Shown piece after piece: positions 46,501 through 56,544 of a stretch of 64,000 bases of DNA. The position numbers were made by a program, and so were the translations under genes. The notes below the pieces were generated by a model, which saw only the letters and a list, made by a program, of their open reading frames with translations, did not search any database and had not been told where the DNA came from. The stretch covers positions 16,202,136 through 16,266,135 of the forward strand of contig JACGWO010000013.1 of the NCBI GenBank assembly GCA_034509735.1, read 5' to 3'. This DNA is from Sesamum alatum (taxonomy: Eukaryota > Streptophyta > Magnoliopsida > Lamiales > Pedaliaceae). How positions within the stretch are numbered: the first letter of the stretch is position 1; the number at the start of each line of letters is the position of its first letter.

Positions 46501-47946
46501 GTTGGGTACCCATCTTGAGGAAAAACATGATAAATACCTCAGACTACCCTCTATCGGGGGGAAATCTAGGAGAGCATTCTTTAACTGTATTCGAGATAGA
46601 GTGTAGGCCCGGATCCAGGGGTGGAACGATATAATTTTTGTCTCAAGCTAGAAATCCATCTTTATTAAATCTATCTTTCAAGCCATCCCCACCTACGCTA
46701 TGAGGTGTTTTCATCTTCCTTTCTCCCTTATTAATGAGATTCAATCTATGATTGCATATTACTTTTGGCATAATAGAGATGAAAGGAAAATTTATTGGAT
46801 TGGGTTCTTATGCTTGGCACTTTCCATCCAGCGGACAGCGAGGCCATCCTCAACATTCCGATTAGCAGAACGAGTCTTAGTGATAGAATGGTGTGGCACC
46901 ACACTCTAAACGGATTTGTCACAGTGAAAGTGCTTTTTTCATTGCCAAAGGACTGGATGACCAATCTCATCCGGGATCTTTTATGGCCGGTTATGAGGTA
47001 AACTGGAATTTTATTTGGCATGCTAACGTTCCTTGTAAAATTAAGTTTTTTTTTTTTTTCATGGAAGGCATGTCTGAATGCAATCCCGACAATGCCTAAC
47101 TTGGAGAGGAGAGTTGGGAATGTTGTTGGTGGCTGCCCTCATTGTGATTTTCCGTCCGAAGATGTCTCTCATGCTTTGTTTGAGTGTCCATTAGCAAGAC
47201 TATGTTGGTGTATCTCAAATCTACGTGGGCAACTCTCTCGCGCTGGACTGGAGATTTGATGTCATAGATGCAGCATATCTCGACCACATTGGAGCGTGTT
47301 GATTTCAGCCTCTTCCTCACGATCTGTTGGATGTTGTGGTGGATCCGTAATCGCAAGGCTGGGGAAGGCGTACAATCTTCAGAGAACAGGTCATTGGCGC
47401 AGCCAAGAACATGGATACTACTCAACCCTCCAAGTACCCGTCTAGCTAGTCCCCTCCTAAGGTAAACATGGTCAAGATTAACTATGTTGGAGCCCTTTTC
47501 AAGGATGCTATGGATATTGGGCTCGGTATTATCGTAAAGGACTCTACCAGCTCTTGTGTTGGATGGATAGGGCAACCTTTCGGGCTCCAGATAGCGCAAA
47601 AGACTATCAAAACATTGGCGACTGGGGCGACAATTATGCTTGGGGTATGCAAGTGTTCGAGAAAGATTATCTTAGAAGGTGATTGCATAACTCGATCTGT
47701 TCCACAAATTACGACGTGCATTGTTGGATCTTTCACCTACGGGCCCTATCATATCCGATATCAAAACTTGTATTCCGTACTTTGAGTCGGTTTCTTTCTC
47801 ACTAGTTCGTAGATCGGCAAACGAAGTTAGTCACACACTTGCTCGTACTGTTGTAGGTTCTCAAGAGGGTTATCATAATACTCCTCGTATGCTTGTTCTA
47901 TTATGTACTACGACATGCCATCTCAATAACAGAGCCTATCTTTTCA

Positions 47947-47950
<4 letters not shown>
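43505..47950 (+). pseudogene. LINE (L1-type) retrotransposon remnant
   Basis: Pieces of both LINE proteins occur in order on the plus strand but in many frames with stops. They are: the ORF1 C-terminus and zinc knuckle (about 43505-43870; RLPNFCYLCGCLGHLSKSC), start of the endonuclease (about 44280-44430; RPSLVFLAETK), later endonuclease pieces (44480-45000), reverse transcriptase (45720-46560; IVHIPKCNKAESLSQFHPIS, then LLFADN where active copies have Asp-Asp), the zf-RVT finger (47090-47215; CPHCDFPSEDVSHALFECP) and RNase H-like pieces (47468-47950). The end passes into an AT microsatellite and not a clear poly-A tail. It is plainly dead. Confidence 0.87.

Positions 47951-47978
<28 letters not shown>
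47950..47978. repeat. (AT)n microsatellite
   Basis: An uninterrupted AT run at the end of the LINE remnant, next to an orphan PMEI promoter block. Confidence 0.95.
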
Positions 47979-48003
47979 CAAAAATCACATTGATGGCCAA
48001 GTT
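47979..48003 (-). promoter_or_regulatory. Orphan PMEI promoter-like block
   Basis: AAAAATCACATTGATGGCCAAG on the plus strand matches the PMEI promoter core (ATTGATGGCCAAG is identical to the 40.56-kb copy). No PMEI gene follows on the minus strand; the LINE remnant lies there instead. Confidence 0.45.
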
Positions 48004-48139
48004 ATTACAATAAAATTCCGTACTTGGTCTTAATTGAACCAATCCTTTAGCTTTTCACCTTAACATTTATCTCAGTTGATGAGTCTGATACTGCTATTGT
48101 ATATATTATTTTCTAAGTAGATTTAAATGAGAAAACAAT

Positions 48140-49062
48140 ATTTCGCAAGGGTACATTTTTGGTCCTGTAACTTAGGTTATTTGTCATTACTATCCTTTAA
48201 CTTTTTAGGATGACATTTTGGTCCTGTATGTTTTCAATTTTTACGATTTTAGTTCTTTTTCCTTCGGAGTCCACCATTCTCGCCTGAAAAATGCATGTGC
48301 CTCTGGCATGAAATTTTAAAATTGAGATTTTTGTTCCTATAGGTCAATTATACTAGCATTTTTGTCCCTTAATATTTTAAGGGAAAAAATGCAAGCTATC
48401 CCTTTGTGATATGGATAACGCGCAAAATACTCCCTGTGAGAAAATATATCAAATTACCTCCTTATACTTTTAAATTGAAGCAATTTATCTGCACTCGCCC
48501 CTCTTGCAACTGGGCATGATTTTTTACGAATAAAATATTATGTTATATAATAGATTATATATTTTTTATTTAATAATTATAATATTTATAAATATTTATT
48601 AAAATGTAAAAATACTAATTTTTATATAAAATATATAATATTTTTAATAATACATACTTTTTTATTTAAAAACAAAAAAAGCAAACAACCCACCCACCCC
48701 ACCGCCGCCCCATCTCTTTCCCCCTCCGGTCCATCGCCTCAACCTCCATTCCCATCGCCGCCCTCCACCCCGGCCGGTGTCACCCACGCCACCACACCAT
48801 CCCAAGCCCCCGTTTGTGCCCCCTCCTCCCCCTTCGCAACTCCTGCCTCGTCGCCGTCCGACCCTCAAAACTAGTCGCGTTGCCTCCCCCTTCAAAACCC
48901 CAGTGGCCCGCTGTCGGCCCTGTTCCCCCCTTCACCCATCCCTTTTGCCGGTCGTCATGCCCAAACCCCCTTTTCACTCCCTGTTGCCGTGCCCAAACGA
49001 TGTCACCCAACTCCCGGTTGTTGCTCCAGAACCCCCTCCAACTTGCCGTCGCTGCCCCCTTT

Positions 49063-49096
<34 letters not shown>

Positions 49097-49630
49097 ATTG
49101 TAATTATATATATAAATACATTATACATATAAAATATTTTTAAATATATTTTTACCATTGATTTGAATTAAATAAGATTTGAGCCATTGATCAACTAGTT
49201 AAATTTGGACATTTGATTCAAATCAGATCCAATGATTTAATTAAATAATTATAATTAAAAAAAATCAAGTAAAGGTGCATTCAATATGCAAAAACGTGTG
49301 AGGGGTAATTTGCTCTATTTTTATATACACAGGGATATAATTTGATTTTTTTTTCAGAAGCGGATAATTTGCTCCTTTTTGATATCACAGGTGGGTAATT
49401 TGCATTTAACATATTTTTTACGATAGCATTTTGGTTCGACATCTTCTTAATTTTCACAATTTTAATCATTTTATTTCATCGGAGTTTACCATTCTGGCTG
49501 GAGGAGGCACACTCCGGCGAGCGAAAAACCTAAAATCGCAAAAATTTAAAAAATTGCATGACTAAAATACAACTTTAAAAAGTTAAAAGACGAAAATACC
49601 AAATAACATGAGAAAAAAAAAATGCATTTA
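48140..49630. mobile_element. Outer MITE split by a C-rich MITE
   Basis: Left half 48140-48379 (TTTTTGGTCCTGTAACTTAG, ATCCTTTAACTTTTTAGGAT) and right half 49411-49630 (inverse: TAAAAAGTTAAAAGACGAAA) look like the two arms of one foldback element of the 29.8-kb type. The element at 48380-49410 interrupts them. Confidence 0.6.
48380..49410. mobile_element. Mutator-like MITE with a C-rich core (copy 2)
   Basis: Same plan as 22218-23473. The left arm has ATCCCTTTGTGATAT and ACTCCCTGTGAGAAA. A C-rich centre (about 48690-49080) ends in (CT)n and (AT)n. The right arm has GTGTGAGGGGTAATTTGCTC and GATATCACAGGTGGGTAATT. Flanks share an imperfect ATATTTT-type repeat (about 48371-48379 and 49411-49420). 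Pro/Ser-rich frames on both strands are compositional. Confidence 0.8.
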
Positions 49631-49793
49631 ATCCTATTTCGCAACGTGTTCTTTTGTTTCCGCGGGTTTTTATTTCACTATGCTTTGCAGTGATGTTACA
49701 GTGTCAGGATCCATAAAGAAAATGAAGAATTAGCCAAAAATAGAAATTAAGTTTTGATACTTTTGCTTGCTTAATTTCTTTGAATTTTAAATT

Positions 49794-50215
49794 GGAAAAA
49801 GATTTTTTTTTTTGTCCTTTAATTTTATCCCCAATTAATTTTGATCCTCTAAGTATTACCATTATCATATTTTTATCATTAACTTGCAAACAGGTGTAAA
49901 TATAATCAAATTTGGGGTTTTTAGATAATTTTTTCGGTGATTTTTGCCGAAATTTGCCACATGTCCGTCGGAATTGACACCTAATAAATTAAATTAATGA
50001 TCTGGCGTTGATGTGACACACAATTAAATGATTAAAATTTTATTGTTTATGGACTTTGAACCTTGATCAACTAAAAAATCCCCTTCTTCACGACTTGGAC
50101 TACAACACACTTATGTTCTTTTAGCCTAACAATGCTTTATGATATGTATACCTTGAAATATTTTAATATTGAATGATATTAATATTACAATATATTATAT
50201 TTTTGAACAACTAAC

Positions 50216-50250
<35 letters not shown>

Positions 50251-51196
50251 TTTTATCATGAAAATTTATGTATGAAATATTGATATTTCATTAATAATAT
50301 TTTCATTCAAGAAAAATATATTTATTTAATACTTTATTTTTAAAGTATATTTATTTTAAATATATATCTTAAAATACATAAGTATTTTTAAATTAATTTA
50401 AAATATATAAATAAATATACATAAATATTTTAATAAATAAATAAAATATATATAATTTTTTAAAATACATATATTTTTAGAAATATGTATGTACATATTT
50501 GTAAAAAATTATTTAGAATTTTAAAATATTTAAAATATAGAAATATTTTTAATTATATTTCCAAATTTATATATTTTAAATATTTTCATTATATTTCCAA
50601 TATATATTTATATATTTTAATAAATATATTTATTTAGATATTTTAAAAATATATTTTCTTGTTAATATTATATGTTTAAGGTACAAATTAATATTAAATA
50701 TATTTTTGTTGAAAAAGATATTAATTAAATATTGATATTTTTATATATAAATTTTCTATGATAAAACCAATATATATATATATTAGTTGTTTAAAAGAAT
50801 CTAATACTTGTAATATTGATATCATTTTATATTAAAATACTTCCGGATATACATATCATAAGGCATTGTCGGGCTAAAAAAGCATAAGTGTGTTGTAGTC
50901 CAAGTGGTGAAGAAGTTGGTTATAATTTTAGTTGACTAAGGTTCAAATCCTATATGAACAACAAAATTTTTCAAGTCATTTAATTGTGTGCCACATCAAT
51001 GTCACATCATCAATTTCCTTGCTTAGGTGACAATTACAGTGGACATGTAACAAATTCTGGCAATCTAAAAACTCTAAGTCGGACTACATTTATATGTTTT
51101 TGCAAGTTAATGGTATAAATATGATGATAATTATAATACCTAGAGGACCAAAATTAATTGAGGACAAAATTACAGGATCAAAAGAATTTTTTCCCC
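49794..51196. mobile_element. Long-armed foldback element (1.4 kb)
   Basis: A perfect 9-bp duplication TTTTAAATT occurs at 49785-49793 and 51197-51205. The ends are GGAAAAAGATTTTTT and, inverted, GGGGAAAAAATTC. The two arms are imperfect inverses for about 450 bp (for example CTTAATTTTGATCCTCTAAG-like text against ATACCTAGAGGACCAAAATT). The AT-rich centre contains (AT)n runs at about 50216-50247 and 50770-50784. A tRNA-like segment sits in each arm. No gene. Confidence 0.87.
50894..50967 (+). repeat. tRNA-like A/B-box segment in the foldback arm
   Basis: The right arm reads GTAGTCCAAGTGGTGAAG (A-box-like) and about 35 bases later AAGGTTCAAATCCT (close to the B-box GGTTCGANTCC). An inverted, more diverged copy is in the left arm near 50055-50105. 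It is not a functional tRNA, since no acceptor stem can be drawn, but it resembles internal RNA polymerase III promoter elements. Confidence 0.45.
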
Positions 51197-51299
51197 TTTT
51201 AAATTTTATCTTTTCACTTGATTTTATGTGGATCAGCACTGATTGTTAGCCTTCAACAATGAGAAACATCTGTAACATATTTAAGTCTGGCTGTTACAA

Positions 51300-51324
51300 T
51301 GACAAACTTTATTGATGACCAAGT
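51300..51324 (-). promoter_or_regulatory. Orphan PMEI promoter-like block
   Basis: TGACAAACTTTATTGATGACC followed by AAGTAAAC on the plus strand matches the PMEI promoter block. No PMEI gene follows on the minus strand; the foldback element at 49794-51196 begins about 100 bp away. Confidence 0.45.
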
Positions 51325-51589
51325 AAACTAAAGCAAATTTATCAAAAAAAAAAGAAAAAGTAAATAAAAGCAAAAACTGCATAAAACAAATTAATGAGGA
51401 GATATGTAGAATATTAATTAGGGCGCATTTAGATTGATTGATTTGATCAAATAATTTATTATCAAGAATTTGAAATTTTTTAAATTTAAAATTATTCGAA
51501 TAAATTAAAATTGTTATTAAAAAATTCAAATTCTCCGATTCAAATGCAATCTAACGCCCGGTTTCGTCTTATTTCATTATTATTACTAA

Positions 51590-52165
51590 TCAACCAGCCA
51601 ATAATCTATGACATATGACCAATACGACACTGCAATGATCTTGCAACTTCCTAATATCTTTAGCAATGTTTGATGGTTCATTCTTGTGTTTAGCCAGTTC
51701 TTGGTTGCAAGATTGAATTTCAGTCATTGCAAGTGAAGTATGATTCCTGACAGATCTTGTCTGGCCAGCCCGCATGAATCTGTTGGCTTCAATGAGTTGA
51801 AGTGTAGCCATTTTGTGTCTCGACCAACACTTGAAGTAGGTCAGTTTTAGTTCAGATCGGTCGTCTTTAATGGCCTTTACCAGGCGCCAAATCTTAGTGG
51901 TTGTTGTCTTGGCCTGGATCACCGTCGTCCCGACCAGACTTGCAAGAATTTTAGGAAAGAGGGGTTGGCCTTTGAATTGGCTAAGAATGTACTGACAGAA
52001 ACCAGGGTTTCTTGACTGAGGGCAAAGGTCATGGATGAGTGCATCTGTTACTACTACTCCGTCGACATGAGGTTTAGTACTGTTTCTGGAACTATTGACT
52101 GGAGAATCAGTGAGGAGTAGAACAAAACTGATGAAGAGTATTGGTGTAAGAAGAGACAGCTTCAT
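51590..52165 (-). CDS. Pectin methylesterase inhibitor-like protein (PMEI domain), intact
   Basis: Single exon, 191 residues from the ATG at 52165. An upstream in-frame ATG at 52198 would add 11 mostly polar residues before the signal peptide, so the second Met was preferred (MKLSLLTPILFISFVLLL is a typical signal peptide). Cysteines C48 and C57 (DLCPQSRNPGFC), C113 and C153 reproduce the PMEI disulfide pattern, with 40 residues between the second pair. The product should be an apoplastic inhibitor of pectin methylesterase or invertase. It is the most divergent of the local copies. TATATATAG and the family promoter block lie about 125-155 bp upstream. Confidence 0.9.
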   Translation of the reverse strand: MKLSLLTPILFISFVLLLTDSPVNSSRNSTKPHVDGVVVTDALIHDLCPQSRNPGFCQYILSQFKGQPLFPKILASLVGTTVIQAKTTTTKIWRLVKAIKDDRSELKLTYFKCWSRHKMATLQLIEANRFMRAGQTRSVRNHTSLAMTEIQSCNQELAKHKNEPSNIAKDIRKLQDHCSVVLVICHRLLAG

Positions 52166-52287
52166 TTCTTGATTTTCTTGGACAAAAATGAAGAACATGA
52201 TCTGAATTGTTTGTCTTTAAATAGGGTTACGTGCGTACTATGTTTTTCTCCTTTTCTGAGGAAGAAAGAAAGAAACGCTGCATGCAT

Positions 52288-52321
52288 ATATATAGTGGCA
52301 AATTATAATGATAGCATCAAG
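52288..52321 (-). promoter_or_regulatory. PMEI promoter block and TATA box
   Basis: The plus strand reads ATATATATAG followed by TGGCAAATTATAATGATAGC, the counterpart of the blocks at 25.28 and 40.56 kb. Confidence 0.5.
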
Positions 52322-52499
52322 TAATTAAGGCAAAATCTGCTTAATTACCTTTATCATTATATAGAATAGTATACAATGATTATTAGTTCATGGTGCTTGT
52401 CATCATCTCCATGATACTCCATGATTATTAGAAAAGTACATCAATTTTTAAGAGGGCAGTTTCTGCTCTTTTCAATTATTAACATAGAGACTTAAATGT

Positions 52500-52945
52500 A
52501 TTTTTGGGCTCATAATTTAGATAAGTTGGCATTTTTATCTTTTAATTTTTTAGGGTAATATTTTGATCCCAAATCCTTTTAATTTTCATGATTTAATCAG
52601 TTCTTTTTTTTCGTCGGAGTTCACCTCTACAAGCGAGAAGGGTGATCTCTGGCAAAGAAAATAATTGAAATCGAGAAAATTAAAAAGATACAGGACCAAA
52701 ATACTATTCTAGAAAGTTAACTAAAGCACAAAAATGCTAGTAAAAATGAATCAATAGGAACAGTAACCTCAATTTTAAAAAGTCATGTAAGAAGCACATG
52801 CAGTTTTCTGTGCGAGAAGGAGTGAATTTCGATGGGAAAAAGGAATTGAAATAGCGAAAATTAAAAAGATGTAAGATCAAAATATTCCTCTAGAAAATTA
52901 GAGAACGAGAATACTAAATGATATAAATTACGGGACCAAAAATTA
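52500..52945. mobile_element. Foldback MITE with a duplicated right arm
   Basis: The left arm has TTTTTGGGCTCATAATTTAG and TCGTCGGAGTTCACCTC. A right-arm-like segment (GAAAATTAAAAAGAT, then GACCAAAATACT) is followed at about 52800-52945 by a second, similar one (CGAAAATTAAAAAGATGTAA, GGGACCAAAAATTAAG). This is the 29.8-kb style of element, rearranged. Confidence 0.55.
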
Positions 52946-53154
52946 AGTAAAGCCATAAATAGAATAATCTTCATGGCCAACAATTTAAGCAGATGATCAA
53001 TGCATTTAGTTCTGGAACTAACCATCTAAAAATTACAGGAGGAGACTGAACAGAATAATAAATTCAGTCTAAAAATAATTACATAGACTAAGAATATGTG
53101 ATCAAAAAAAAGAAAGAAAAAAAACTGAAAAAAAACATAGGAATGAATTCCTAC

Positions 53155-53882
53155 CTATTTGGTTGATACTTCTTCCTGATTATTAGTACATGCCGTAGGT
53201 ACCGTCGTATGCCGTGAAAAAGACATGACCGGGCTCGGAGTTTTCTGATGAAACGCAGCAATTCTGTTGCCCTTTTCATCGTACAAAATGCTATCTTCAT
53301 CATGATCAGGAACCTTACATCTCTCTCCTAGAATTATCGTCTTTTTCCATATCGAATCTTCTGGTTTCAACTTCCTCGGCTTCTCTTCCCGCCGGGAAAA
53401 CTGCCGCCCCGCCGCCATGCCGTTGCTTACCCTCATGCTCAGGCTGGACACCAGCTTTGAGGCCATGGAATGGGACCGCTCCGGCGGGTGGTTGAAAGAG
53501 AGGGCTCTCGAGTACTGCTGCTTGCCAGGCGGCGGCGGTAGTGGTACCTGCTGATCATTGGACGTTGTTTGAGCGGTGTCCCTCGCCTGGTCCTCCGTAC
53601 TCTCGCCACCGTTGGCAGCTGCCGGTTTCGTCGCTGCGTCTCCGGGTATTTGGGCCGCGTCTCCGTTTGAACTATCTTCTTGTTTCCCGGCCTCGTCTTC
53701 CGGCGGCGTTTTCTTCCGACCTAAAACTCCGCACAGCAACGAAACTGCACCAAATTATTGCAAGAATGCATGAATATCAGTTCATGGATGAACAGTTATG
53801 ATCACTTCTTTTCAAATATATATATAATATGATAATTAACAAGATTATTATCTTTAATACCTAAAGGAATTTCTTTTCCCAT
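53155..53882 (-). CDS. Unrecognised plant-specific protein, 203 residues
   Basis: Two exons on the minus strand, 53861-53882 (22 nt) and 53155-53744, joined by GT-AG splicing to give MGKEIPLVSLLCGVLGRKK at the N-terminus. The middle (residues about 25-80) is low-complexity, acidic and Pro/Gln-rich. The second half has RREEKPRKLKPEDSIWKKTI, then LGERCKVPDHDEDSILYDEK and GNRIAAFH. I have a sense of other plant proteins with an IWKKTI...GE.C...YD..GN block, but I know no named domain or function. There is no signal peptide. Coding sequence is clearly more GC-rich than its surroundings. The upstream ATG lies in a good initiation context. Confidence 0.8.
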
Positions 53883-54236
53883 GGTAAGGAAAAGAAAAAG
53901 AAAAAAAAAGAGAGGAAAGACCAAGATTGCAGTGACACCAGTTTGTCTGAGCCTGGACAAAAATTTGAACTGAGATTTTTTTTTTTTTTTTCTGGGAATT
54001 TCAGAAAAGACTTTAATGTATATTTTTGGGTTGGATATTGTTAGAGGGGATTCAACTGAAGTGGTTGGCGAAGGAGATTGCTTGAATTCAGGGCTGTGTG
54101 TGTGTGTGAGGAAAAGCTAAGGCCAACAGCAACAGGGTTGGCACCTCTATTTTAGCTACAACATTAACTTTTGACGGTTAAAATTAGTTACTTTCGTTGA
54201 AAATATAATTATTTTAATGTAATATGATTTTGTATC

Positions 54237-54238
<2 letters not shown>

Positions 54239-54288
<50 letters not shown>
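54239..54288. repeat. (ATT)n microsatellite
   Basis: About seventeen ATT units. On the minus strand this produces a poly-Asn frame that is not a gene. Confidence 0.95.
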
Positions 54289-54794
54289 TGCAAATTTCCC
54301 AATTATCCAGTGGGATAAAAGTCCCATTATCCTAAACGGACAGAGGGCCTTACCTTTGTTGACTTGCTTAACATAATAAAGTCCAAGTGGAAAAACATAA
54401 AACATGCCCACATTCACCTTGACTTGATGAGACTCCCATTACAATGAATTTGTCGGCATTGTTCAAATTAAGGCATGTTTTAAGTTTGAAAGTGTTTGAT
54501 TTTGTCCCACTAAGCAATGTTCTTTGGTCTTGTTGTGGCTTCAACTACTCTCTCATGTGACGAAAACGGGCAATGTCAAAACACTTTGTCAACTAAGGAA
54601 AATTTTTATTTGAATGTTTAAATTGAAAGCGATAATCAATATTATTAATCAAAGGTAAGGTGATTACATTTTGTCTTGTCGACTATTAATATCGAACAGA
54701 GACAAATTACAAATAATCAAATTAATAATATCACATAAATTAATAGCTAGCTATTACAATAGCAAATCATACCTACTATACAGTATAAATAGCA

Positions 54795-54870
54795 TCAACC
54801 TACACCGGGGTTCAAACCCATGACCTCTAGGATCATGGGCCTCAGGTTCGCCAACTAAGCTAGCTTCCTC
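54795..54870 (-). repeat. tRNA-derived SINE-like fragment
   Basis: The minus strand reads GCTAGCTTAGTTGGCGAACC (A-box-like) and about 30 bases later GTCATGGGTTTGAACCCCGG (B-box-like). This is the head structure of plant tRNA-derived SINEs. The 5' and 3' ends do not pair into an acceptor stem, so it is not a functional tRNA. Confidence 0.5.
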
Positions 54871-55007
54871 AGCTTCTATTTGAATTAAGTCTGGTTGAAC
54901 TAAATCAATCACAAAGTAAGTGTGTGGACTTAATTAACTGTATACCAATCACACAACAAGTTATTTGCACTAAAAAAAATACATGTAGTCCAATAAAATA
55001 GGGGTTA

Positions 55008-55415
55008 TTTGCACTGAAAAAATTACATTCAGTCCTATAGAATAAGGGGTTTAATATATTTAATTCTCTGTTGTATGAAATTTTCAAAATAATCCTAAAG
55101 TAGAGAAAACTCGACACGTTTAGTTCTAACTGGTCCCAAATTAAGAAAACTCGACACATTTAAATTTAGCCATTTGCTTTACGGGGTTTATGGGACCATT
55201 GAGGAAACTCGACACATTTAGTCCTCTGCTTTAGGGAATTTATGGAACTAAATCTGTCGAGTTTTTCAGTTTAGTTACCATTTTGAGAATCCCTTAAATG
55301 ATAGGACTAAACGTGTCAAGTTTTCTCAATTTTAAGATCATTTTGAAAATATCGTAAAGCATAGGACTAAAAATATTGAACCCCTATTCTATAAGATTAA
55401 AAGTAATTTTACCAT
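55008..55415. mobile_element. Foldback MITE
   Basis: The left arm has AGTCCTATAGAATAAGGGGT and a TTTTCAAAATAATCCT segment. The right arm carries the inverse (ATTTTGAAAATATCGTAAAG, AACCCCTATTCTATAAGATT). Several internal repeats of AAACTCGACACATTTAGT-type text are present. Exact ends are uncertain. Confidence 0.65.
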
Positions 55416-56544
55416 ATTATACTTATCATATAATTGATTCAAATTCAACTAAACTTGCCTGAATTACAATTTCCCGTCATTTAAAGGGGATGAATTATAA
55501 AAGTGTTTTCTTGGGAAATCCAAGTCCAAAGGCCACAAACGTTGGATTACGAGAAATCCATACATAGTACACAATTTCACGTCGTTCTGCGTGAACCCCG
55601 CATGATGATTTATTGATGAACGTGGTTGGTTAATAAACATGTACACCTCCTGTCCTAATCCAAACTTTATTATATAGTCCAATGTCCTCCTTTAGTTACT
55701 TCAAGTACTATATAATTGATTTAAATTTAATCGAATCAGGTTTGAATTAATATTTTTTGTATATATATGTGCGCACAAGCAGGAAATTAGAAAAATTAGC
55801 TCAACTACATTATTTCCCCTGGAAAAATGTATTATTAGGACATAGGTACATCGAATGTAGTTGTCTTCATGACTTTGATGTCTACTGCCTAATAAGAAAT
55901 ACAAATGCTACTAGCTTATGTGTCCAAATCTAGTATTTAAATACTACCCATAAACTGTCCCTTTTCATTTATTTTGATAATAATTTTGTTAAGGGTGGAT
56001 CTTTTTATATGGACAATTTGATGATTTTGTCAATATCAATAGCCATGTTATGTAGTTATTTTGATCAATTTGAAGACATAATAATAAATACAAGTAAGTA
56101 TTAAAAGATAAAAGGAGTTATCAAGTGTCATAATTCTGAAAGGAAAATTCAGAATATGGTATGGACTGGACTGGACAGAAGAAGAAGAAGAACTCTTAAT
56201 GATTTGATTCAATCAATCTTTTGATTAACACACTAAAGGATTTTTAATCGAATATTGAAAAGCCGACAGAGTTAAGAGTATGTGGGCAGCTCATGTTTTT
56301 CTTTAATCATTATTAAGCAGTCTGCAAACGCACACTCATCACCCCTTCTCTGTTGAGTTCTTGGTCTTGGCCTCAACTCAACTGCTTTCTTAAAACAAAC
56401 AAATACCCAGATTGTCTTAACTTCATCTTGTCCACTCTATTACATCTTTGCCTTTTGAACTTGTTTTTTAATATTTTGGATCTTCTGATTACTGAATACA
56501 GTTAAAATTTCTAAAGACTTGATTGTGAAGAGGATTGAGTTTGA
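55416..56544 (+). promoter_or_regulatory. Upstream region of the LOG gene
   Basis: No gene seen. The last few hundred bases should contain the LOG promoter and 5' UTR. Specific elements cannot be assigned by eye. Confidence 0.35.

Noticed and set aside
53541..53801. Plus-strand frames of 65-86 codons
   Set aside because: Antisense shadows of the 203-residue gene in GC-rich coding sequence.
54795..54870. tRNA gene on the minus strand
   Set aside because: A-box and B-box words are present, but the ends do not form an acceptor stem, so it is better explained as a tRNA-derived repeat.
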